Shown here in pieces: positions 36,620-48,270 of a DNA stretch of 64,000 nt; position 1 is the stretch's first letter; each line of letters starts with the position of its first letter. The stretch comes from Branchiostoma floridae (Eukaryota > Chordata > Leptocardii > Amphioxiformes > Branchiostomatidae). The position numbers and the translations under genes were made by a program. The DNA lies in NCBI RefSeq assembly GCF_000003815.2, contig NC_049990.1, forward strand, positions 16,278,200-16,342,199, in the 5' to 3' direction. A model generated the notes under the pieces. The model did no database searches. It was not told where the DNA came from and saw only the letters and a program-made list of their open reading frames with translations.

Positions 36620-37440
36620 GTTCCGCGACGCCCTGTGTATTATTTAAATGATGGTGCTGTGTGCTGGCAAAGACACGTAATAAAGTACTAAAATGATAGC
36701 TATATAGTGCTATGTTTTTATCGAGACGCCCTATGCATTTCTAAATGGATAGTGCTGGGTGTTTGCAAAGACTAGATATAACTAAAAAGACAACCTTATA
36801 TGCATGTATTACTAAATCTATATTGCTGGGTTTTGCCAAGGCCCTATGTGTAACTAAAATGTTAGTACTGGGTATTTGCCAAGACAGCTAATGTATTACG
36901 AAAATGATAGTGTCGGGATGTTTGCCAAGGCCGCTATGTATAATGAAAAGATGGTGTGTTTGCCAAGACACCCCATGTATTCCCTCAAATTACAGTGTTA
37001 TTTGTTTTCCAATGCCCTCTATATTTTACCCAACTGATAACGATATGAAATTGCCAAAGCTGGGCGTATCTTTAGATTGATATTGATTGGTGTTTCACGC
37101 CCCTTATTCATATAACTTAAAGATAGTGTTGAGTTATTTCCAAGGCCCTCGATGTATCCACTAAATGACTTTTCTGTCACGCGCTTGCCAAGGCCCTCTA
37201 TTTCACTAAACTGATACCGCTTAGTGTTTTCCAAAGTATTTCCCTATGTATAACTATATTGATGCATTACTAACTGATAGTAGTCACAGTACTACATGTT
37301 TGCCAAGTCTATGGTTATGTAACCTTATTATATAGTGCTGGGTATTTTCCTAGGCTCATATGGTACTACCAAAATGTTAGTGCTGGGTGTTGGCCAAGGT
37401 CCCAAATAGTATGTTTACTGTTTATAGTGTTGGATGCATG
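36620..37440. repeat. Diverged satellite with GTGCTGGGTGTTTGCCAAGG unit
   Basis: Irregular units of about 45-65 bp share a CTATGTATTACTAAAATGATAGTGCTGGG...TTGCCAAGG theme (split here for brevity). It ends at the 3' end of METTL27-like copy 1. The same repeat lies 3' of copy 2 (49740-50190) and at 47970-48270. Confidence 0.8.
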
Positions 37441-37469
37441 TTTGTCAATGTCCCGTATTTTCCGCCTTA

Positions 37470-40400
37470 TCACAGGACACGAAAGACGAAGCGAACTCCA
37501 CTCTTGTTTGGGTAGAAGTCCGGGATGACGTCACGTGACAGTCGTTCCCAGAGTCCCTCCTGCTCCAGCCGGGCCATGGCGGGCTCCAACTTGTCCTTGT
37601 ACGCCTCCAGTGTGTGGAGGAATAATTCACGCATGGTGATGCAGATTATTCCTCCTGAAAACAGCACAGGGATAGGTTTAGGAAGAAGCTTACGCCCATG
37701 TGGCGTTATGATACGGAAAGAGTTGCTATCACGTTGCAATCAGCTTTGGCAAAATATATTTGATTCAGACGCTCTGCATTCATTTTTAACATCAACAAAC
37801 CGATTTACAGCACCTTCCATCTGCTCCTCATAGCTTATTGTAGCCCATGTGGCCTATTCTGTACATATGTGTAATTTAAATTTGTTTGTTTGTTGTATCT
37901 TTGTGGGTCAGCCGTCATCAGCTGACATAGCCTGCCTAGACTGGCCCAGTGTAGTGATTTGTAGTCATTTTCAATAAATAAAGTATTTGATTCATAATGA
38001 AAAAATGTTTCCCGTGAAAAATTGACTCAACTGAATTTTTGACTGAATCACATAGTTTTGCTCAGCTATCCAAGTTCATCGCTCTGGACAGGTGACTTAA
38101 TATATGTACGTGTGACGTACGCATTCACGACAATGGACGGCATCGACTTCCAATAACCTTTGACCCATTGCTGACGTCACTCGTGCATAAAGCCACTTAT
38201 CCAGAGCAAACGATTGGGTCAGATAGCTGATGACTGATTGATTCTGTAGAAAAGTTACAGTTAGTGTTGAAAAATCTAATAAATGCTTTCCCCGGTCTTT
38301 ATTTTTTGACCACCATTATGATTATGATTATGATCCATATGTGGCTGTTCTTACCTGGCTTGACGACACGGATGAGCTCCGGGAAGCAGTCTTCATTCAG
38401 AAGCCCGGTAGCGAATCCGCCGCAGCACACGATGGCGTCATACGTATCTATATTGTACAAACATTCCACATCCGAAAATAATTTCATCGGGTTCGTAGAA
38501 CAAAGGATATTTGAGTTTTTTAAACACAACGGAAGATGCCTGGATCTGATAGGCATCGAAACATGAGAAGGTGAGACGTAACTGGTTGCATCAAAAAGTA
38601 GTTACTCAAGCAACTGGATATGGTTTCAAAAATGAAAGAAAAAGAAAATTCCCGATCACATTGCTTGCTTGCTTTTTTTTATCTATGCTGTGACCACAGC
38701 TCATCATTAGCAGCTGTGTTGACATTTACAATACAAACTGGATATGGTTTCCAAAACCATATCCAGTTGCTTGAGTAACTACTTTTTGGTGTATCTTATT
38801 ACCTGGATGTCTAACCTACATCGACGTAACTGGTTGTGTTTTAGAAACTCAGACATCCAAACATTAAACATGTACGACGTTAACAACACAAAATTTAACC
38901 ACAGTAACATTATGCATGCATAGTACACCTCAGTGTTATACTTCCAAGGGGCGTTGTGGTATAGCCGAGAAATCTTGGGGGAAAGCCTGCTCTTGTCATT
39001 GTTACATGTGCTAAACCGAAGCCCCACCGCGTAGGTTGCGGGCTTTGTTTGCATTTTCGGGGCCAGGTTGGACTCAAAGCTAATTTACGTTCCCTGTGTC
39101 TAGTTAACTCGTTTAAAATGTCCACTTTGTTCTACTGTGCTCTTTGTCTAGTTATTCTTACCCTTTTCCATGTCCAGTTGTTCTGGACCGACAAAGTCAC
39201 AGATCAGTCGTCCGTAGATGTTCTTTACTTTCGCTTCGTCCAACATTTTCTGGCTGCAGTCGACAGCGTCCATGTTGGTGAATCCCATCTTATGAAGCTA
39301 CGGGGACAAACTGACGACATTTGATTTTCATATATACAAAACACATTCGCATGCATGCAAACATATACATGCACGCAAATACATGCATAGCTCGCGTATC
39401 TGTTCACACGCAGGCAAACAAGCACAGACATATAACACCAAACTGCACACAAATGTACACAAGCACAGTCCAGAGCAAATCATGCTTCGGTCACAATTGG
39501 AAAATGGGCCCCATCGAGTTTATCTTATAATTTCTGGTGTTGGACATGACCCCGTGTGACCCCCTGTGGCTACCGCCGGGCCCATGGTTTATTTTAGTCA
39601 AGATCAACTCGGCACTTAGTAACGAATAGACACAGTACGCTAATAGTAAGCCTCCCGAAAGACACCCGCAAGTTATCCGACTTAGGGGCCCGGCCGGGAC
39701 CAAATCCCATACGGGCACCGGTGCAAATGTTACCGTAGCGATGTCTTCATGTTTACCTCCTCTCCGACCAGTCCCGTCCCAGCTGCCACATCTAGGATCC
39801 GAATCTGGCTCCGATCCGCCGCTGCAAAAGTCTCGGTCAACGTCTCAGCACAAAACTGAGGGGCTTTGTAGTCCAACTCGGCATACACCTACAGGATCCG
39901 GACATTTTTTGGGATAGGATATATTCAAGGCGATGTTGCAATGCTCAATGTACTATGTGACTCATAAGTACTATGTACCATGTGACTCATAACATTACTC
40001 TGTTAGCTTGATAACATATTACATATATCAGATAATGTGACGGTTCACAGAATGTTTTATGTGCAACCCCAACCAGATTGGATTTGTATCTGCGTCAAGC
40101 TCCCGTTTGGGTGGGATATTCTGAAAGAGGGCTTCGACAGGGCAAGACAAAACTCTCTAGGGCTAAACATCCCCGGAAAGCTAGTTTAGATGAGCAGGAA
40201 TAATGTCTTGGGCCGCCGTTCGAAGAACAAGGCTGGCGACCCGTGTCGTTGGTATGGCATCCAGGGTACATTATCTAGCAGCAGCTTAAGTTGAAACGCT
40301 CAGGAGTTCAGAAATGAAACTAAGTACGTGATATGTAGGGCGGTTACTAAACATACATGTGCAATCTTATCTTCCTTCAATACCCAAATACAATTCACTC

Positions 40401-40551
40401 CATGAAACATCTTTGTCAAAGAACTTACCGATCATACATATGACGTGGCACTTACCTGATCATATGACGTAGCCCAGTCGTCATAGTTCTTCCTGACGCC
40501 CTCCGGAGAAATTTCCTGGTTCCTCGGTATGAAAACCACCTCGTCGCACAT
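37470..40551 (-). CDS. METTL27: METTL27-like (WBSCR27) methyltransferase, copy 1
   Basis: Five exons, 40551-40456, 39888-39757, 39297-39162, 38447-38355 and 37654-37470, join in frame (phases 0, 0, 1, 1) to give 213 residues from MCDEVVFIP to FVFRVL. SAM-binding motif I is ILDVAAGTGLVGEE in exon 2. Exon 3 has AVDCSQKMLDEA (motif II-like acidic region) and exon 4 has YDAIVCCGGFATG and PELIRVVKPG. This matches the class I METTL27 family (human about 245 aa). The substrate of that family is not established to my knowledge. The ATG is preceded within the exon by CGGCTCCAAC, shared with copy 2, and by an acceptor, so a 5'UTR exon lies further upstream. Confidence 0.92.
37840..37990 (+). mobile_element. 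LINE 3'-end-like fragment
   Basis: GTTTGTTTGTTGTATC, GGGTCAGCCGTCATC and a terminal AATAAATAAAG resemble a LINE 3'UTR with a short tail, in intron 4 of METTL27-like copy 1. The family is not identified. Confidence 0.45.
38592..38788. repeat. Fold-back repeat, 35-bp arms
   Basis: 38592-38626 and 38754-38788 are reverse complements (core TTACTCAAGCAACTGGATAT). A second palindrome, AACTGGATATGGTTT against AAACCATATCCAGTT, lies at the right arm. It belongs to the dispersed family also seen at 1578, 40795, 43365-43560 and 61235. Confidence 0.8.
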
Positions 40552-41905
40552 GTTGGAGCCGAGTCTACACTGCTACAAATGATAATGAGCAAAGATATCA
40601 AGTTTCAACCCTACCAATGAAGTAAATAAGTTTGGAAAGCAATCGTAGCAAGCAAAGACGTTGGCCGGGTCGGCAGAGAGGACCTTCCGTTGGCTGTAGA
40701 TCATGAATACCGATATGGAGTGGAAAGAGTACTGCTTAGATTAATTGGCCAATTATATAAGACCGTTTTTCCCACCGATCTCATGGAGTCCTGACCGTTT
40801 CCAAAACCATATCCAGTTGCTTGAGTAACAACTTTTTGGTGTAGTCCTGTTCTTAGCGTCGATCTTGAACTCCGGCGGAGAGGGACGAGCATTTGAGTTG
40901 TACTGTCGAGTGCAGTCGAGGGCACCGAATATTGACTTTCTTTATATAACGTTACTTTTAACCTTGGCAAAATTTGATGATAAACATCGAGTTTTCTGTT
41001 TGGGGCCGGGAACAGTAGCATGTATGAGTATTTCTAAAAGCTGGTAAAACATTGTAACCTTTGCTATGTTTTGACCTGTAGTTCACTTCTGAATTACGGC
41101 TCACCAGCTGGACTGACCCATTGGGACAAAGGATGAAATCCTGGTGCCATTTCGTTCTTCAGGCTGTAGCTTGTTAAAACACCGGAGTTGAACTCCCTCT
41201 TTTTGAACCAAATGAAACCTGACAAAACCAGTACTGCAATAGGGATAAAGATTTGAGGTGAATTTGAAATGTAGGTAAATGTGTTTTCTAGAGAGTGCTT
41301 TTGAATGACTTAAAGTGGTTATGACACCAAAATACAACATTTCCTTTTTTTATTATCTGTATCAAATAGTATCATTCAATGAACATTTATATATACTATA
41401 AACGATTACACAAAATACGCACCCCTCTGGTTATTGAACATTGTGCTATCAAAAAAATCAATCTTTGGGCTCGAAGATTTTGTCGCAAGGTAATCTAACT
41501 TTATGTCCAATGACATCAATGTAAACATGGCAAACATATTCGGAAACTAGCACCACGGCTTGCGAACAAAATGCTTTTGCAAAGCAAACAGATTGCTACA
41601 TCATCGTGATTTCCTTTAATTGCTACATACTGCAACATTTTCTTTCGCGGTATTATAAGAGATAAGAGTATGTTTATAAGAGTATGTTCAACGGGTTGCC
41701 ATGTTTACCAAGACGTCATTGATAGACATAATTCGAATATCTTGCGACGAAATCTTCAGAGTGTGGAAATGGCGCAATGTTCAATAACAGAAGAATGGCA
41801 TATATTTGGTACAAGGGCGTATGTGTATGTTGCATGGATAATACTGTCATCGTTGTGGAATATAAGAATAATATTTGTTAATTGGTTTCATGCGGTCTTA
41901 AATAA
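40552..41905. other. Intergenic; repeat fragments only
   Basis: A one-armed copy of the TTGCTTGAGTAAC repeat is at 40795-40845. No gene was recognised in the rest. Confidence 0.5.
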
Positions 41906-41907
41906 TA

Positions 41908-43160
41908 CACTCGGCACAAAAAGTTTGGAATATCAACTTTGGTATATCATATTTCTGTTATTTATGCATCAATTTCAATGTATTATATATCAATAGAAAG
42001 CTTGTGTGACTTTCTTTCCTATGGTATCAAACTTATTATGATTGTAAACACATGAAACGAGCACAAGGCCTGCTTACGTGAGTGGGTCACGAAAAAAAGT
42101 GCCCAAATTCCCCTACTTCTGTTCAACACTGCATAGTCCTGTTGATATTGGCGCGAGTGTCACTGGTTCAATCAATCCTCTTTTCACCTCACATTTTGTA
42201 TACGGAACATACAAGGTTTCAGCACACTTGAGTAGAGTTCATCTGCCCTTTCGATAGTTGGATGGCAGAATCAAAGCGTGGATGCGGCAAGGAGAACCGC
42301 ACGCTGACAAGGCAAGAGTAACTTTCGGCATTTGGTGGTGGAGGCAGCGTCATGGTGTGGGGCGGTATAACCGCCATAGGAAAAACAAGACTCGTCATCA
42401 TTCCAGGCAAATTAATGTGGTGACAAATAGGGACACCATCCTCCATCCAATAGCAACATTCTACCTCTTCAATATTGGACCAAATGCCATTCTGCAAGAT
42501 TACAACACTAGCCCACACAGAGCAAGGACCATTAGATGCTGGGGCACAGTCTTAGGGTGGAATAGCCTTCCTACGGCTTATGGCTAGCACTCGATTGATC
42601 ACCTCTTGCCATGGTTCAGATTTTTTGCTTAGTAGTAGATTTTATTGACATGTCCTGTTTATTCAACTTGCCTTCATTCACAAGTCAATACTGACGGTAA
42701 AAAAATGAGCGATTGGAGTGATTGACTTTAGTAGGGTAACTTTGGCACTTTATCTTTGTGACCCACTGAACGTAAGCAGGTCTGGTGCTCGTTCCATGAA
42801 TTCACACTCATAAAATACTCTACTCAGATATGCTATAAAGAAACTTTGACGTTCTGTATACCAAACGTTAGGTGATAAAAGAATTGATTGAATCATTGTC
42901 ACCCGCGGCCATAACAACGGTTGAACTGGACGATACAGTTTTGAACAGAAACGGGGGAATTTGGGCACTTTTTTTTCGTGACCCACTCACGTTAGCAGGC
43001 CTAGTGTATGTTCCATGAGTTAACAATGATAATGAATTTGATACCATTGGAAAGAAAATCATGCAAACTTTCTATAGATATATAATATATTGAAATTGAT
43101 GCAGAAACAACATAAATATGATCAACCGAAGTTGATATTCCAAACTTTCTGTGCTGAGTG
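41908..43160 (+). mobile_element. Tc1-like element relic with ~200-bp TIRs
   Basis: TA-CACTCGGCACAAAAAGTT at the left and AACTTTCTGTGCTGAGTG-TA at the right; inverted similarity continues for about 200 bp, with an extra partial inverted copy near 42740-42870. The middle (about 42330-42590) encodes pieces of a Tc1/mariner DDE transposase, FGGGGSVMVWGGIT and GPNAILQDYNTSPHRAR, in different frames. It is inactive. Confidence 0.88.
42330..42590 (+). pseudogene. Tc1/mariner transposase fragment, frameshifted
   Basis: It contains the conserved VMVWGGI motif and the NA.LQD...PHRAR block around the second catalytic Asp, broken by at least one frameshift and a stop (TGGTGA after the GKLM segment). 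The upstream DNA-binding region and the end of the catalytic domain are missing or unrecognisable. Confidence 0.85.
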
Positions 43161-43364
43161 TATATTGCATTGAAAAGTTGATTCGGTAGTCCCTTTCCAT
43201 TGAATGATGGAAGCAGCTGATGAACTTGGCTAACCCCATACTGTATTTAGTAAACAATGTCCTTGGGTTCTTCTGGTGGATACCAGTATGCTGTATCAGT
43301 TTACAGGATTGCCTAGAAAATATATTACATAACTCAATATGAATATAACAGTTATAATTACTCA

Positions 43365-43560
43365 AGCTTGATATGATTTTGTAACGATCAGCATCCACTG
43401 TCTTTTGTAAGTGACATCGTGGAGATGCTATTGAGTAACAGGTTTTATAACGTAACTATGGATGAATTGACCGTTTCCAAATTCATATCCAGTTGCTTAA
43501 GTAACTGTTGTTTGCATATCTTATTGCTTGGATGTTTATCCTTCATCGACGTACTATCTA
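43365..43560. repeat. Dispersed TTACTCAAGC repeat copy
   Basis: TTACTCAAGCTTGATATGATTTTG at the left and CATATCCAGTTGCTTAAGTAAC with GGATGTTTATCCTTCATCGAC at the right match the fold-back family. They surround about 100 bp of unique sequence. Confidence 0.6.
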
Positions 43561-43755
43561 TATACATTAGTGTAGGATAGAAGGAAATGACAAGAGATAC
43601 ATGTAGATTTTGCTTCTAATGTCTTTCTATAGACGAGAGAAATGCAGTTCCTGAGTATCATTATTACGGGTTTAGTCGTATCCTGTTCCCATTGACTACT
43701 CTTAAAGCTAGCAAAAAGTTCGTTTTAAAACGGTTTTCTTGAGGAACTCTGTTAT

Positions 43756-44447
43756 TAGAGTCCATTCCAAGACACCATGCGGATGTTTGTTGCCATTGTT
43801 TAGAATTGATTTTAAAGTTTTGTAATTATATGTCTAGGACATTTGATACATTTTTTAACACTGTTTCAACTTTATAAATATTTCCCTGGTCCTGTAAAAC
43901 TTTGGAAACATTCATGGTGTGGACTTGAATACTTCTAATGGTTTCTAAATAATGATAACAGCATTCTACCATTATTTACCATTTCTGCCATTTTTTGTAA
44001 ATGGTTCGGTGGGCTGGGAAGATAGCAATTCACACATCCTTGCAAAGTATGGTTGGGTGCCATGCAACAATGGCCCACCACAAAGGATCCACCAGTGCCC
44101 AGCAGTGAAATCTAAAAATATACAGATGCAACAATAGGGCTAAATTTTATGGGGGCAATAAACTAATTTTACCATTTGGCCAGGTTTACCATTTTTTTGT
44201 AAATATTTGTAAATGTGAAATAATCACAGAGAGGTTTCACAATTATTCTAAATAAAGATATTTTTGTACAGTTACTTTCAAAATGTTTCTAAAATATTCA
44301 AAGAAATTCAAATAAATGAGTATTTTCTTAGTCAATTTTTTGAAAACAATTTAATTATTGTGGCTCAGATATCCTTTTATTCAAAATAATTCAGACTAAT
44401 TATAAATATCGACTAAAAACCCTCATGGTGTCTTGGAATGGACTCTA
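43756..44447. mobile_element. TIR MITE, 692 bp
   Basis: 24-bp perfect TIRs start TAGAGTCCATTCCAAGACAC. The interior is AT-rich and non-coding. The outermost TA at both ends fits a TA target site. Confidence 0.85.
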
Positions 44448-45582
44448 GTAGAATTTTCAATGTTTTGGCGTCTTTTTTATATATTGTCATAGGCAGGTAT
44501 ACATACCTATCATATGTCAAATTTAATTAAACAAACTATATATTGGGGACAATCAAAAAGTCATAATCGTGTTCTATCAGTTTACCAAGAAATGGACAAA
44601 CCCTCTGGTGAACAAATATTTCCTGGAATTTCGTGTTTCTATACTCTATTGTGACAGTCAATAATGATTTGCTCTACGTATGGCAAGTCTCGTAATCCAT
44701 GAAATGTAGCTTTAGCGTTATTGTTATTGGATATTGGTATTGTTATCATATTTCTGGCTTACCATTGATATTTGTTTGAAGTAGGAGGGGAAATTTAGAA
44801 CTGTTTCGAATTGCGCAATGGTATTTTGTATGTAACATCGACTATCATAATTCATACGGGTGTCATTATACCGCCGCCTAAAAAAAAGTAAGTAAAGAGC
44901 TCTTCCCATGAACATCGAACGTTAGATATCTTAAATTTAATACAATTCAGATATGTAGGTGTTGAAAAAAATCTTGAGAAAGACTCTATAACAACTTTTT
45001 CTTGAGATGGCGGTATAATGGCACCTGGTGGAATTATTAGAATGTATGTTACATATCTTAGATGTAAATGTTGCCGTTGCTGAACAGTGATTGATATGTA
45101 TTCATCTATATGTCATGTCTTCGTCTATATAGCATGTCTTTGGCTACATTTATCCAAGACCGTAGTATTCAAAGGTATCATTTACGTGAATACCCCAGAA
45201 ATATTCTCCGAAACATTGCTAAAGTGCAACGTTGTATGCTTCGAAAGAAGCCCATTTTGTACACAGATATCAAAGGTTTAAACGTTGCCAAAGCTGAGCA
45301 GTGATTGTACAATGAATCTATATGGTGTATTATTGGTACAGCCAAATGTGTCCAAGACGATGGTAGTTGAAGATATGAACGTGCAACACTGTCCTCTCTG
45401 AGGAGACCGTCTTCGACTAAATCAACTAAACAATGCCAATGTTTCATGATTTGTATTTCTGTATTAATCATAATTAAGTAAGTTTTGTATATGTGACTTA
45501 CCTTGATATTGCTGGAGACAGTGATATGTCAGGTTCCCGTCACCAAGAGACAGACTTCTATTTTGGACTGCAGTCCAAAATA

Positions 45583-45791
45583 CTGTAAATGCAGAAATGT
45601 TCGCGGTGGATTAATGTTCGTGGTTTTCGCGGCGACCACTTCACAGCGAACTTAAAACCACCGCGAATATTTTTTCTATTATGATATTAGACTGCAGTCG
45701 ATGGCGTTACCGCGAAATTAAAACCACCGCGAAAAGTCATTTTTCCCGCTACCGCGAAATTAAATCCCCGCCAACTTAAATGCATTTACAG
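45583..45791. mobile_element. CTGTAAATGCA MITE, ~209 bp
   Basis: TA-CTGTAAATGCA at the left and TGCATTTACAG-TA at the right, with internal TTCGCGGTGG / CCGCGAA motifs. This compact element type is common in marine invertebrate genomes. A decayed copy is at 1341-1497. Confidence 0.85.
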
Positions 45792-45949
45792 TAGTTGTGA
45801 CAAATTACTGTCACAGAACAGAGTAATGTATCTATCCGCGACACATGGACTTGCAAAAAATAGTGGGAAAAATTGAACCGTTTGCAAACACGTTAAAGCT
45901 ATAAGAAGTAAATTGTATGAAGGGCATCAAATGCAGACTCCAAATTTAA

Positions 45950-46903
45950 CCCTATTCAGACCGGGGGGGGGGGGGGGGGGCTTTTGAGGCCTGCGCCAAC
46001 TTCGATGTCCTATAACGCCAGAACGCCTTACGCTAAAGCCACAAAATTTGGTGAGTTTTCCTAAAATATTGTTGGCAGCAATTTTACGAAGTTTTACAAA
46101 TTTTCCATTTTTTCGTGTTGCCATGGCAACCGTTTGCTGACAGGCAGTTTTTCCAAAGATCACTATTTTTGGTTCTAACAATTTATTTTTCACATTTATT
46201 TGCTATATTACTGCTATTTTGTTACATTAATAAAATCTTGTATTATTTAGCATATCTTCCATAATTATATTGCATAAATTATGCTAATTTGATGACGTCA
46301 TCAGCCCAAAATCCAAGATGGCGGACCGTATGGCCAGATCAAGAATAACTAGCTAATTACCCCTTAAAATTTGTAACTACCTGGTATTTTTTCATCAAAA
46401 ACCATCTAAATGAATGAATTTAGTCCTTTTCCATTGCCCTTTGTGATTATTTGTTGCAAAAAAAGTAGTTTTAAAAATTCAAGGTAGTGGATATAATATG
46501 GCGGAGCCTAACTCGTATCTTAGATGTGCATGACGTCATTTTATGACGTCATTATGACGTCATCGATGTTGCTATTGGCAATACAAGTCGTAATGAATAC
46601 TATTATTCTGTTATCTGCACTTTTTGTTACATTTTTGTAGTATAACTTGAAGTTGTTTGAGAATACCCTTTTTTCATGGGTCCGGCCAATATAATCAAAT
46701 TGATGACGTCATAATCACGTCATCTTACGTCAACGTAACGTCAAACGTCAAATAATCGTCAGATATTATGTCGATATCATGTCCTGAAAATTTGGTAGCC
46801 CTACGGCACGTCGTTCAAGAGTTAGAGGACTTAGAAGTGGAGGGCCTCAAAAGCCCCCACCCCCCGGTCCAGGGATGACCAAAAAAGCCCGGTCTGAATA
46901 GGG
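45950..46903. mobile_element. piggyBac-like MITE, 954 bp, copy A
   Basis: TTAA-CCCTATTCAGACCGGG and CCCGGTCTGAATAGGG-TTAA define the ends and target duplication. Poly-G follows the left TIR. The interior has no ORF of note but holds five exact TGACGTCA palindromes (46293, 46531, 46544, 46555 and 46704) and AAGATGGCGG. It is nearly colinear with 52553-53496. Confidence 0.9.
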
Positions 46904-46920
46904 TTAATGAGAGAATATAA

Positions 46921-47520
46921 AAAACAAGATGGGCAGAAAAACAAGATGCCTAGATATTCACAGTTGAAACCATTGCGTTGTAACGACCATTGTTATGACA
47001 AATCATGGTATCACTATTTGCTTCTAGGACATTGTATCACTTACCAATTTGGAAACTACACTCAAGTCTACGGCACTTGTGTCACTTCTACAACTACCGA
47101 ATAGTTTCACTTATGGTATTTCTACAACTACAGTCATGGCTACCTCACAACATTCACTTTTACAACTACTTTTACAGCTATGTATCTCACCAGTGAAACT
47201 TCTATAAGTACAATCAAATACATATGTCTGGGTAGTCCATCATAAAGGTTTATTTTCTTCTAGGACATTGTATTTAATACATACATGTACTGATAGACGG
47301 CTACACCTATAAGTAAGGGATGTTGTAAGGGGCAGTTTCAGCCCTTTTTCTACGGTAGTAAAGTGTAGTCTATGTAACACAAACCTTGCTATTCATGGCT
47401 ATAACTGGCGCATGGCCCATGAGGCTAGATGTTAAGCGGGCTGCTATAAGCGAGATTTAATCAGTCAGTTGTCGTTGAAAGTATTGTAATCTAACATAGG
47501 CGGCACGTTTAACTGAAATG
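46921..47520. other. Intergenic; no gene recognised
   Basis: Short CTACAACTAC-rich stretches and no supported feature. Confidence 0.5.
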
Positions 47521-47531
47521 ACAGTGCTGGG

Positions 47532-47967
47532 TAGTGGTGCGTACCTCAACTCATATTCAGGTTCAGGTCCGGATTCAAGTCCAGCAGTTCAGGTTCAGGT
47601 CCGGACTTATAAGTCCGGACCTGATCCCATCATTGCGTATTATGTGCGCTAGAAAGTTTTCTTTTTTGACGGGAAGGGGGGATGGTGCATATAAAATTGC
47701 ATGTTAGCATTAACTGAAATGCAATGTGAAAAATACATGCAAATTATATACAGCCAGTGTAAACACAAAATGTTTTTGGCTTTTTCAAGTGCAAATTTCA
47801 CTGTCTATGGAAGGTTTTAGATGGTTTAGAACAAGAAAAGGGAATATAAGTGACAGATAGCTTTTAGCAAGTCCGGACTTGAGTCCAGACATTTAGGTTT
47901 TTTTTGGACTTGGACCTAAACATTTTTAGGTCCAATTCCAAGTCCGGGCTTTAGGTACGCACCACTA
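47532..47967. mobile_element. hAT-type MITE, 436 bp, with 8-bp TSD
   Basis: TIRs are TAGTGGTGCGTACC and GGTACGCACCACTA. Both flanks are GTGCTGGG (47524-47531 and 47968-47975), an 8-bp duplication of the host satellite unit. Inside are repeated CAGGTCCGGA / AAGTCCGGAC motifs and a 28-bp perfect palindrome (about 47602-47629). Confidence 0.88.
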
Positions 47968-47969
47968 GT

Positions 47970-48270
47970 GCTGGGTGTCTGCCAGTTCAAGGCCGACTAT
48001 GTATAAACCTAAAGTATTGTTTACATTGGCTTGCTGTGTGTTACTAAACCGATGGTGCTGGGTGGTTGCCAAGTCAAGGCCCACTATCTATAAACTGATA
48101 GTATTGTTTGCACTGGCTGGCTGTGTGTTACTAAATCGATATATAAATCGACATAGGCGCCCCAGTTCAAGGCCGACTATGTATAAACTGATAGTATTGT
48201 TTGCATTGGCTCGCTGTGTGTTACTAAACCGATAGTGCTGGGTGTTTGCCAGTTCAAGGCCGACTATGTA
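47970..48270. repeat. Satellite, GTGCTGGGTGTTTGCC family
   Basis: About three units of 85-110 bp contain AAGGCCGACTATGTATAAAC, TTGTTTGCATTGGCT and GCTGTGTGTTACTAAACCGA. The array is split by a LINE and resumes at about 49725. Confidence 0.8.

Noticed and set aside
41670-43398. Similar small proteins on opposite strands (LEYQL...HQFQ.IIY) at 41670-41996 and 43072-43398
   Set aside because: Both come from reading the long inverted TIRs of the Tc1-like element.
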